From positions 1 to 30,268 of IMG/VR virus record IMGVR_UViG_3300044502_000026: a stretch of 30,268 nt of DNA, one strand, 5' to 3'. The DNA comes from a virus. Made by a program: the position numbers and the translations under genes. Below are positions 21,626 through 26,827 of this stretch, one piece after another (the first letter of the stretch is position 1; every line of letters begins with the position of its first letter). A model generated the notes under the pieces. The model saw only the letters and a program-made list of their open reading frames with translations. It ran no database searches and had not been told where the DNA came from.

Positions 21626-21671
21626 CGCCCGGCGTGTCCCCGACCTGATCGGGGATGACACACGCCGGGCG
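21626..21671. other. Stem-loop with a family B repeat nested in its loop
   Basis: CGCCCGGCGTGT (21626-21637) pairs with ACACGCCGGGCG (21660-21671). Its loop is almost exactly one TCCCCGACCTGATCGGGGAT palindrome, as though the repeat inserted into the loop of an older gene-end hairpin. Confidence 0.7.
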
Positions 21672-21696
21672 ATTGGGCCGGAGGACTCCAGCCACC

Positions 21697-21716
21697 ATCC
21701 CCGCCTTCGCGGGGAC
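21697..21716. repeat. Family A palindrome, reverse orientation
   Basis: ATCCCCGCCTTCGCGGGGAC, the only clear copy in the opposite orientation, between two genes. Confidence 0.85.
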
Positions 21717-21758
21717 ACCATCTGCCCACCATCTTACACCAAATCGCCGGAGGACACT

Positions 21759-22265
21759 ATGGATTACCTGGTCATGCTCAGCATCGGCTTCGCGCTCGGC
21801 TTCGCCTACCACGCGCTCGCCCCCTGGCGCGAGAGCAAAACGCTCTCGCTCCAACCCATCACGCGCTACGAGTTCACCCCGCCCGTGCGCGTCGAGCCGA
21901 CCAGCCACCGCGAACAGTGGTGCCTGTGGACGCACCACTACATCGCGCTCGTCGAGGCGCTGCAACGCGAACGCGGCGCACACCATCCCCGCGCAGGCGG
22001 GGACTGGCTGCCCAGCTACAGGATGCTGCGCGACGAGACCGGGCAGACCTGGCGCACATTCAAAGTTTACGACGACCTACTCGCACATTCCGGCGTGATC
22101 GCCGTCGTCGGGCAGGGGGGCCGACGCTGGCGCGTGCGCAAGCCGCTGCGCCGAAAGTGCCTGAGCACCCTGCCCTACCCTTTCCCCACCCGCCCGCCGC
22201 GCTTCGACTTCACCGTACAGCGTGACAGCGTGACAGGCGTTACAGCGTTTCAGGAGATGCAATGA
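21759..22265 (+). CDS. Membrane-anchored protein with winged-helix-like domain
   Basis: 168 residues; CCGGAGGACACT before ATG. Residues about 2-21 are hydrophobic (single span). Residues about 60-130 (REQWCLWTHHYIALVEALQRERG...WLPSYRMLRDETGQTWRTFKVYDDLLAHSGVIAVVGQGGRRWRV) look like a winged helix-turn-helix of the kind in replication or regulatory proteins. Within it a family A repeat encodes HPRAGGDW. The last gene bases overlap the next ATG (ATGA). A DNA-binding domain on a membrane anchor is unusual; the hydrophobic N-terminus could be a buried helix instead. Confidence 0.55.
   Translation: MDYLVMLSIGFALGFAYHALAPWRESKTLSLQPITRYEFTPPVRVEPTSHREQWCLWTHHYIALVEALQRERGAHHPRAGGDWLPSYRMLRDETGQTWRTFKVYDDLLAHSGVIAVVGQGGRRWRVRKPLRRKCLSTLPYPFPTRPPRFDFTVQRDSVTGVTAFQEMQ
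21985..22004. repeat. Family A palindrome inside a gene
   Basis: ATCCCCGCGCAGGCGGGGAC, translated as HPRAGGD. Confidence 0.85.
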
Positions 22266-22585
22266 AAACCTACAACGCCACCCCGCGCGCGCGCGAGGCC
22301 GCCGATCAAATTGAAATGCTTATGGCCGTCGAGGGCCAGCCAGTACACGTCATCGTCCACGACACCGGCCGCGCCATCGAGATCGTCGTGCCCGCCGACG
22401 TGCCCGACAAACTCCGCGCCAGCCCGCACGTCCCGGCGAGTATGGCCGTCGGACTCGCCACCCACGCGCGCTACGTCCAGTGGGCGCGGAGGCCCAGCAC
22501 GAGTCTCTTCGTCCTGTGCGACGACCAGGAGACATTCGAGCAGTACGACCAAATGCTCAACCCGCCCCAGCCGTCTGACGACTGA
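22262..22585 (+). CDS. Hypothetical protein
   Basis: 107 residues, coupled to the previous gene by ATGA. An N-terminal helix (REAADQIEMLMAVEG) precedes strands (VHVIVHDTGRAIEIVVPADV) and a further alpha/beta part (TSLFVLCDDQETFEQYDQML). The last residues PSDD and the stop come from the GACGACTGAGGACTGA repeat. No family recognised. Confidence 0.6.
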   Translation: MKTYNATPRAREAADQIEMLMAVEGQPVHVIVHDTGRAIEIVVPADVPDKLRASPHVPASMAVGLATHARYVQWARRPSTSLFVLCDDQETFEQYDQMLNPPQPSDD

Positions 22586-22614
22586 GGACTGAGGACTGAG
22601 AACTGAGGACTGAC
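22573..22614 (+). repeat. GACTGAGGACTGAG repeat (family C)
   Basis: Five tandem GACTGAGGACTGA-like units fill the gap. The first TGA ends the upstream gene and a final GAGG, seven bases before ATG 22616, serves as ribosome site of the downstream gene. Confidence 0.8.
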
Positions 22615-22615
22615 C

Positions 22616-23005
22616 ATGACCACCCGCCTACGTTCCGTGCACACCCACCCCGCCCGCCGCCTGACCGTGCTCATCGGCGCGCTCACTGCGCTCCCCGAGG
22701 TCGCCGAGGCATCCCCCGCCCCGAGGCGCAACGGGCGCAGACACCCCGCGCCGCACCTTGTCTCCGCGCCGCCCCAGGTCGCCGACATGGGCCGCCTGCT
22801 CGCGGCCTCCGGCGCCTTGGAGGTCTACTACGTGCGCGGCGCCGCCGACATCATCACCGGCCAGGGCGCGCCACACGGCCTTGCCGTCTCGCTCGACCCC
22901 GGCTGCTACCTGCTCGCCCGCTTCCCCAAGGATCACGAGCCGATGGACGGCCAGGTCGCCGTCTTCACCCACCAGCCCGAAGACAGATGGGGGGACGAGC
23001 CATGA
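22616..23005 (+). CDS. Hypothetical protein
   Basis: 129 residues. The first 55 are basic and Pro-rich and likely flexible. Residues about 55-120 (VADMGRLLAASGALEVYYVRGAADIITGQGAPHGLAVSLDPGCYLLARFPKDHEPMDGQVAVFTH) form a small alpha/beta domain of no recognised family. Its ribosome site is provided by the repeat upstream; its TGA overlaps the ATG at 23002. Confidence 0.6.
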   Translation: MTTRLRSVHTHPARRLTVLIGALTALPEVAEASPAPRRNGRRHPAPHLVSAPPQVADMGRLLAASGALEVYYVRGAADIITGQGAPHGLAVSLDPGCYLLARFPKDHEPMDGQVAVFTHQPEDRWGDEP

Positions 23006-23211
23006 CCACCCGACCCCGATTCTACGCCAAGAGACTGTTCGCGTCACCCGCGCGCCGCGACGCCAACCCGTCCATCTTCGAGCGCGGCAACAACTTTGCC
23101 ATCGGCCTGGCCTACAGCACGAATGAAGCCCAACTCATCGTGGACGCGCTCAACGCCTACGTCGAGATGCCCGTCGTCGCCCGCGACGACAAGCAGCCCG
23201 AGGAGTCCTGA
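23002..23211 (+). CDS. Small hypothetical protein
   Basis: 69 residues from the ATG that overlaps the preceding stop; GGGGGGACGAGCC lies upstream. Basic N-terminus (TTRPRFYAKRLFASPARRDANPSIFERG), then NNFAIGLAYSTNEAQLIVDALNAYVEM, a pattern of small phage proteins of unknown function. Next gene starts three bases downstream. Confidence 0.6.
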   Translation: MTTRPRFYAKRLFASPARRDANPSIFERGNNFAIGLAYSTNEAQLIVDALNAYVEMPVVARDDKQPEES

Positions 23212-23213
23212 CC

Positions 23214-23363
23214 ATGTTCACCCGCCAGTTCAAAATCGCCATCGAGATGAAGATCGTCGCCGTCGAACTGATCGTCCGCCGCCTGTGGAGGCGGCTGCTC
23301 ATCGTCACACTGATCGGCTTCCTGCTCGGCGTGCTCATCGTACTGACCTACAGGCTCCCATGA
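23214..23363 (+). CDS. Small single-span membrane protein
   Basis: 49 residues, with CCCGAGGAG upstream and its TGA overlapping the next ATG. A basic amphipathic N-terminal half (FKIAIEMKIVAVELIVRRLWRRL) leads into a hydrophobic helix (LIVTLIGFLLGVLIVLTY). Coupled between hypothetical and replication genes; it might tether replication to the membrane, but this is speculation. Confidence 0.6.
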   Translation: MFTRQFKIAIEMKIVAVELIVRRLWRRLLIVTLIGFLLGVLIVLTYRLP

Positions 23364-24007
23364 CAACCCCCCGCGATCCCGCCGTCCAGTTTCTCCAGCA
23401 CACCGCGCCCACCGCGCTCAAGGTGCTCGTCACCCTGGCCGTCTTTCACGACCGCAACGGCCCGGAGGCCGCCGCCGCCCTCCACTGGCTGTGCTGGGCG
23501 GCCAAGATCGGCAGCGCCACCGCCACCCGCACAACCAAATGGCTCGAACACGAGGGCCTCGTCCAGACGTTCTACATCAAAGGCGACAAGCACCTGCGTC
23601 TCACCGCCGCCGCCGCCCAACTGCCCTTGCCGCTCTCCATTACCCCGCCCAACGGAGAGAGTCATCAAAATGATGACTCTCTCGTCCACAGCCCTACTAC
23701 TGCTACTGTTTTAAGTATTAAGTACCATACTATGGATAACTTGCCTGTGGAAAAAGAGAGTCATCAAAATGATGACTCTCTCAGCTTCGCCGACCAGACC
23801 GCCCGCGTGCTCGTCAAACTCGGCGGCGTGCTATACGACCAGGCGCTCGACGCCGTGCAGACCGCCCTGGAGCAGGGCGACAAACAGGCCGACGTGCTCA
23901 GCCAGATCGAGCAGTGGTCAGGCTGGATCGCCGCCCACATGCCCGAGGTCATCCCGACCATGGGGCTGTCCATTGCGAAGAACTTACAGAAAGGAGCTTG
24001 GATGTAA
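23360..24007 (+). CDS. Winged-helix replication initiation-like protein
   Basis: 215 residues, start coupled by ATGA. Residues about 10-90 (TALKVLVTLAVFHDR...AALHWLCWAAKIGSATATRTTKWLEHEGLVQTFYIKGDKHLRLT) are a MarR/DnaD-like winged helix. A linker (about 98-145) follows, in which ESHQNDDSL occurs twice because a 28-base palindrome is duplicated in the DNA. The C-terminal 70 residues (QTARVLVKLGGVLYDQALDAVQTALEQGDKQADVLSQIEQWSGWIAAHMPE) are helical. An initiator with the origin inside its gene is the lambda O arrangement. No polymerase or helicase gene was recognised nearby, so host enzymes must do the synthesis. Specific family not proven. Confidence 0.7.
   Translation: MTTPRDPAVQFLQHTAPTALKVLVTLAVFHDRNGPEAAAALHWLCWAAKIGSATATRTTKWLEHEGLVQTFYIKGDKHLRLTAAAAQLPLPLSITPPNGESHQNDDSLVHSPTTATVLSIKYHTMDNLPVEKESHQNDDSLSFADQTARVLVKLGGVLYDQALDAVQTALEQGDKQADVLSQIEQWSGWIAAHMPEVIPTMGLSIAKNLQKGAWM
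23655..23782. other. Putative replication origin inside the initiator gene
   Basis: Two identical 28-base palindromes (arms AGAGAGTCATCA and TGATGACTCTCT, loop AAA) at 23656-23683 and 23755-23782 are 99 bases apart. Between them lie an AT-rich tract (23709-23740, with TTTTAAGTATTAAGTA) and DnaA-box-like 9-mers: TGTGGAAAA at 23746-23754 (fits TGTGNAWAA), TATGGATAA at 23731-23739 (one mismatch), and TCGTCCACA at 23682-23690 (weaker, opposite strand). Initiator-binding palindromes, unwinding tract and DnaA boxes are the usual parts of an origin. Confidence 0.65.
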
Positions 24008-24100
24008 GCAGCCTGGCCGAGACATCCGGGAATAGGCCCTTTGGGATGATAGCCCCACAGCGCATCGAGGCGCTGGCGGCCACTGAAAGGAGTCACGAAC

Positions 24101-24217
24101 ATGCTACGCAAACTCTTGCACAAATGGATCTGCCCCCGCTGCTTGCAGGCTCTCTTGAACATCGGCTCGCGCGGCCACTGCGGCAACTGCGCAAACTGTC
24201 CCGGCTGCCAGAAGTGA
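24101..24217 (+). CDS. 38-residue Cys-rich mini-protein
   Basis: ATG 24101 is preceded by GAAAGGAG at good spacing. The protein contains CPRC followed by CGNCANCPGC (Cys 11, 14, 27, 30, 33, 36), enough ligands for one or two zinc sites, and a basic N-terminal helix (MLRKLLHKWI). It lies between the replication protein and the methyltransferase group. No family recognised. Confidence 0.6.
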   Translation: MLRKLLHKWICPRCLQALLNIGSRGHCGNCANCPGCQK

Positions 24218-24221
24218 AGCC

Positions 24222-24332
24222 ATGACCGCGCCCAAGCGCAACGGGACCGCGCTCACCTGCATCCTGCGCCAACTCGCCCGCGCTGCCGCGATTTTGCTTA
24301 GCGAAATCGTCCAGCCCGGCGTCCCGCAGTAG
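24222..24332 (+). CDS. Possible 36-residue protein
   Basis: Short frame starting four bases after the previous stop. It reads as an amphipathic helix (TCILRQLARAAAILLSEIV), the second half of which lies in a family G palindrome (24289-24309). A ribosome site (GAAGTGAAG) is weak. May be a chance frame created by the repeat. Confidence 0.35.
   Translation: MTAPKRNGTALTCILRQLARAAAILLSEIVQPGVPQ
24289..24309. repeat. Family G palindrome CGATTTTGC-N3-GCGAAATCG
   Basis: Same element as at 18058-18078, here inside a small reading frame. Confidence 0.7.
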
Positions 24333-24368
24333 ACACCGAGGCTGACGGGAGGCCTGACCATCGGCCTG

Positions 24369-24593
24369 ATGCTCGACGGCGGCGCGGGCCGCCCGACGCT
24401 CACCCTCCAACTCGTGCGCGCCTACCAGCACCCGTCCGAGATCGAGTGGGCCACCGTCGTGCGCGCGCTCCCCTATTCGTTGACACCCACCACCTTCCGC
24501 CCGCGCGCCGCGACCGGGGCCAACAGCCGACACGTCCTGTGGGGCACCACGAAGGTCGACGTGCAGGCAAAACTCTTCAATGAAACTCCTTGA
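24369..24593 (+). CDS. Hypothetical protein upstream of the methyltransferase
   Basis: 74 residues from ATG 24369. The strong ribosome site GGGAGG (24347-24352) is 16 bases away from this ATG but seven bases before an in-frame ATC (24360) in the context GACCATC, where other genes have GACCATG; the start may be a mutated or non-standard codon. Content is mixed strand/helix (RPTLTLQLVRAYQHPSEIEWATVVRALPYS). It overlaps the methyltransferase start by 14 bases. Function unknown. Confidence 0.45.
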   Translation: MLDGGAGRPTLTLQLVRAYQHPSEIEWATVVRALPYSLTPTTFRPRAATGANSRHVLWGTTKVDVQAKLFNETP

Positions 24594-25239
24594 TCTCTTC
24601 TGCGGCGCAGGCGGGGCGGCGATGGGCTACCACCGCGCGGGCTTCGACGTGATCGTGGGCGTGGACACCAAACCGCAGCCGCATTACCCGTTCGAGTTCG
24701 TGCAGGCCGACGCGCTCGAATTCTGCGCGGCGCACGGGCGCGAGTTCGACGCCGTCCACGCGTCACCGCCGTGCCACCACTACAGCACTGGCACACAACA
24801 CAGGAAAAACCGGGGCATCGTGTACCCTGCCTTAATCGAGCCGACGCAAGCGCTTTTGCTTGAGATAGGACTGCCTTACATCATTGAGAATGTGCCCGGC
24901 GCAAAAAACGACTTGCGAAAACCCGTCATGCTCTGCGGCAGTATGTTCGGGTTAGGCGTGATGCGGCACCGGCTATTTGAGACGAACTGGCCGCTCCCCG
25001 TGCCTGCCCATGCCTGCAACGGCAACGACATTGATCGGGATGCTCTATCGGTGACGCGGCATGGCCCGCCTGCACGCTGGTATCGCAACCACCCAGACAA
25101 AACGTTCAATATCAAGACGTGGCACGCTGCGATGGGCATAGATTGGATGACACGCAGCGAGTTGACCCAAGCCGTCCCGCCCGCCTACACGGAGTACATC
25201 GGCGCGCAACTGCTCGCCGCCGTCCGAGGCGCGAGATGA
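24580..25239 (+). CDS. C5 cytosine DNA methyltransferase
   Basis: 219 residues, short for the family. Motif I DLFCGAGGAAMGY (5-17, cofactor S-adenosylmethionine), motif IV SPPC with catalytic Cys65, motif VI ENV (103-105), a motif VIII-like MRHRLF (128-133) and a motif X-like VPPAYTEYIGAQLL near the end are all present. The target recognition region between motifs VIII and X (about 140-190) is only some 50 residues. No restriction enzyme gene was recognised beside it, so it is likely an orphan enzyme that protects phage DNA from host restriction. The middle (about 24790-25110) has less GC than its neighbours, suggesting recent acquisition. Confidence 0.9.
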   Translation: MKLLDLFCGAGGAAMGYHRAGFDVIVGVDTKPQPHYPFEFVQADALEFCAAHGREFDAVHASPPCHHYSTGTQHRKNRGIVYPALIEPTQALLLEIGLPYIIENVPGAKNDLRKPVMLCGSMFGLGVMRHRLFETNWPLPVPAHACNGNDIDRDALSVTRHGPPARWYRNHPDKTFNIKTWHAAMGIDWMTRSELTQAVPPAYTEYIGAQLLAAVRGAR

Positions 25240-25619
25240 AACAGAAGCGCGGCCACTGCCGCACGTGCTCCTGCCAGGTGCTCGGCGCGATCCGGCCCGA
25301 GTGCCTGCGCGGCGTCACCGGCTGGCTCGACGCCCAGGGCGTCCGCCACTTCGACCCGCTCCCGTGCGCGCTCGACGCCGGGCGCGTGCTCGACGCCCCG
25401 CCGCGCCACCACAAACACGGACGCGGCGGCTACCAGCACCCCGGCAACTACAGCCACGACAAGCGCTGCTCCGACTGCGGCAGCCCCATCTCTAACAACT
25501 CTGGCGGGCGCTGCCGCACATGCTCGAGCAAGATCAACGGCGCGAAGCGCAAGGGCGGCCCGCCCAACGAAGCCTGGCGCGTGAGCATGAGCCCGAGCAG
25601 ACGGGCGCGCCAGGCATGA
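25236..25619 (+). CDS. Double zinc-ribbon protein
   Basis: 127 residues, coupled to the methyltransferase (ATGA). CRTCSC near residue 8-13 and a second cluster CSDCGSPISNNSGGRC plus CRTC/CSSK (about 78-100) form probable zinc ribbons; between them is a His-rich basic stretch (PPRHHKHGRGGYQHPGNYSHDKR). The second cluster resembles the ribbon that precedes HNH or homing-type endonuclease domains, but no HNH motif is present here. Basic throughout; probably binds nucleic acid. Confidence 0.6.
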   Translation: MKQKRGHCRTCSCQVLGAIRPECLRGVTGWLDAQGVRHFDPLPCALDAGRVLDAPPRHHKHGRGGYQHPGNYSHDKRCSDCGSPISNNSGGRCRTCSSKINGAKRKGGPPNEAWRVSMSPSRRARQA

Positions 25620-25696
25620 CGATGGACGCGGCCATCCCCGCGAAGGCGGGGACCACAACTGCCCCCGGCCGCCCGGGCAACCCAGGCCATAAATGA
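25616..25696 (+). CDS. Possible 26-residue ORF built around a family A repeat
   Basis: The ATG overlaps the upstream stop (ATGA) and its own TGA overlaps the next ATG (ATGA), so it would be coupled on both sides. A family A palindrome (25634-25653, read IPAKAGT) makes up a third of it. It might be the remnant of a gene damaged by the repeat, or simply a translational bridge. Confidence 0.35.
   Translation: MTMDAAIPAKAGTTTAPGRPGNPGHK
25634..25653. repeat. Family A palindrome
   Basis: ATCCCCGCGAAGGCGGGGAC between the zinc-ribbon gene and the next membrane protein gene. Confidence 0.85.
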
Positions 25697-25875
25697 CGAT
25701 ACCGGCCGCCGTTGCGCTCTCCTTGGTCTGCTTGACCTGCATCATCGCTGGCGCAACGGTCATCATCATCGTCGTAAACATGCGCTCGTCACAGATCAGC
25801 CGCAACGAAGAGCACGCGCCCGCACCCGTGCCGTGGTGGGAGCGCATCCCAGGCCACTGGCACGATTCTGCCTAA
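25693..25875 (+). CDS. Small single-span membrane protein
   Basis: 60 residues. A hydrophobic segment covers residues about 4-28 (PAAVALSLVCLTCIIAGATVIII), followed by a polar tail (MRSSQISRNEEHAPAPVPWWERIPGHWHDSA). It is the last gene of the early rightward run; a perfect hairpin starts inside its last codons. No family recognised. Confidence 0.55.
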   Translation: MTIPAAVALSLVCLTCIIAGATVIIIVVNMRSSQISRNEEHAPAPVPWWERIPGHWHDSA

Positions 25876-25883
25876 CAGAATCG
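25863..25883. other. Perfect stem-loop over the gene end
   Basis: CGATTCTG, loop CCTAA, CAGAATCG. It overlaps the stop codon of the preceding gene and is followed by G-rich rather than T-rich sequence, so termination is doubtful. Confidence 0.65.
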
Positions 25884-25907
25884 GGGCAGGGGGGCAGGCC
25901 ACGCTCA

Positions 25908-25947
25908 CAAATCGTTAGCCATAAGATTAGTTAAGTCTAACGATTTG
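25908..25947. promoter_or_regulatory. AT-rich 11-base inverted repeat, operator candidate
   Basis: CAAATCGTTAG (25908-25918) and CTAACGATTTG (25937-25947) flank an 18-base AT-rich spacer. It stands out in GC-rich DNA, about 80 bases before the late promoter. A regulator site controlling the virion operon is the likeliest reading; a recombination or nicking site is possible. Confidence 0.5.
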
Positions 25948-25982
25948 CCAATTTCCCCCTTCCCCCCTCCACTTCTTCCTTG

Positions 25983-26029
25983 ACCCCCGACTTGGATCGA
26001 GGGCTGGCCCCCAATCTGGTCGGGGGTTG
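25983..26029. repeat. Diverged double family B repeat touching the late promoter
   Basis: CCCCCGACTTGGATCGAGGG and CCCCCAATCTGGTCGGGGG follow each other. The TTGA at the end of the second unit is the beginning of the -35 box at 26027. Confidence 0.65.
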
Positions 26030-26055
26030 ACGCCCCCGCTCAATCGTTCTACTAT
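26027..26055 (+). promoter_or_regulatory. Late (virion operon) promoter
   Basis: TTGACG (26027-26032), 17 bases, TACTAT (26050-26055). It stands before the whole terminase-to-fibre block. The first ATG (26064) is eight bases beyond the -10 box, so the first message is leaderless or nearly so. Confidence 0.75.
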
Positions 26056-26063
26056 ACCCACCC

Positions 26064-26207
26064 ATGGACAAGCCGCTGGCGCTCTTCTCGCTGCTGCTCG
26101 TCGCACTTGCGGCGCTCGCCTACACGCTGCTTTTCCACGTCGCCCGCCGCTGGGCCGTCCCGCCTGACTTCTTCAATGCCCAGGTCCCGACCCACTCGCT
26201 CCAGTAA
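26064..26207 (+). CDS. 47-residue membrane protein at the head of the virion operon
   Basis: The ATG lies at or one to two bases from the expected transcription start and has no ribosome site. Residues about 3-27 are hydrophobic (LALFSLLLVALAALAYTLLFHVA), followed by a short polar end. It overlaps the next gene by 32 bases in another frame. No family recognised; may serve mainly as a leaderless first cistron. Confidence 0.55.
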   Translation: MDKPLALFSLLLVALAALAYTLLFHVARRWAVPPDFFNAQVPTHSLQ

Positions 26208-26553
26208 GACCCGCAGCCGCGGCGCTCAACGCCGCAACTCCAACGCCAAGACCCACGGCTTTTACTCTTCACTCCCGCCCCGCAAACTCGACACCATTAC
26301 CGACATCCTACTCGACGCCCAGGCGCGCCAGGCGCAGCTCTCCACCTACATCGACGCCGTGCTGGCCGAGGGGGCCACAACCGACGACGTGGTCAAGCTC
26401 ATTGGCCTCCACGCGCAGGGCGCCACTCGACTGGCCCGCCTGCTCCGCGACCAGCGCGCCCTCGGAGGCCAGGCCGCCGAGGGCCTGACCGCCGCCATCG
26501 CCGCCGCGCTCGACGAGCTGGGAACAGAGATCGGACTCCCCGAGCCGCCCTAA
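26176..26553 (+). CDS. Probable terminase small subunit
   Basis: 125 residues from ATG 26176; a longer frame from 26107 would run fully through the overlapping gene. The N-terminus is basic and contains QRRNSNAKTHGFYS, close to the GNxNAxKHGFYS signature common in small terminase-like proteins. The rest is helical (KLDTITDILLDAQARQAQLSTYIDAVLAEG, VVKLIGLHAQGATRLARLLRDQRAL) as in the oligomerisation part. It stands just ahead of the large subunit. It should bind the packaging site and hand DNA to the motor. Confidence 0.65.
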   Translation: MPRSRPTRSSKTRSRGAQRRNSNAKTHGFYSSLPPRKLDTITDILLDAQARQAQLSTYIDAVLAEGATTDDVVKLIGLHAQGATRLARLLRDQRALGGQAAEGLTAAIAAALDELGTEIGLPEPP

Positions 26554-26572
26554 AGGGTCGCAAAGAACGCTG

Positions 26573-26821
26573 ATGAACAAAACCCGCCGCCCACCGCGCC
26601 AACTCGGAGCCGCGCTCCGCCGCTTCGCCCAAGCGCTCGTGCCCACCGTCGGCGCCGACCAGGAAGCGCCGCCGCCCGAAAACGACTGGCAGCGCGCGAT
26701 AGAGCTGCGCATCTCCAAGCTGGAGCAGGCCACCAACGCACAGAACCGCCTGCTGCTGCTGACCCTGATCAGCATCCTCGCCGAGTTCCTTTATGGATTG
26801 CGAACGTACATGACGCCATGA
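26573..26821 (+). CDS. Coiled-coil plus membrane-helix protein (XhlA-like)
   Basis: 82 residues. A basic N-terminus is followed by a short heptad segment (WQRAIELRISKLEQATNAQNR) and a C-terminal hydrophobic helix (LLLLTLISILAEFLYGL). This order is seen in XhlA/holin-associated proteins of Gram-positive phages and in some spanin-like proteins. Its TGA overlaps an ATG, and the terminase starts seven bases later. With the 3199 gene it is the best lysis-related candidate, though the evidence is weak. Confidence 0.5.
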   Translation: MNKTRRPPRQLGAALRRFAQALVPTVGADQEAPPPENDWQRAIELRISKLEQATNAQNRLLLLTLISILAEFLYGLRTYMTP

Positions 26822-26827
26822 TCACTT

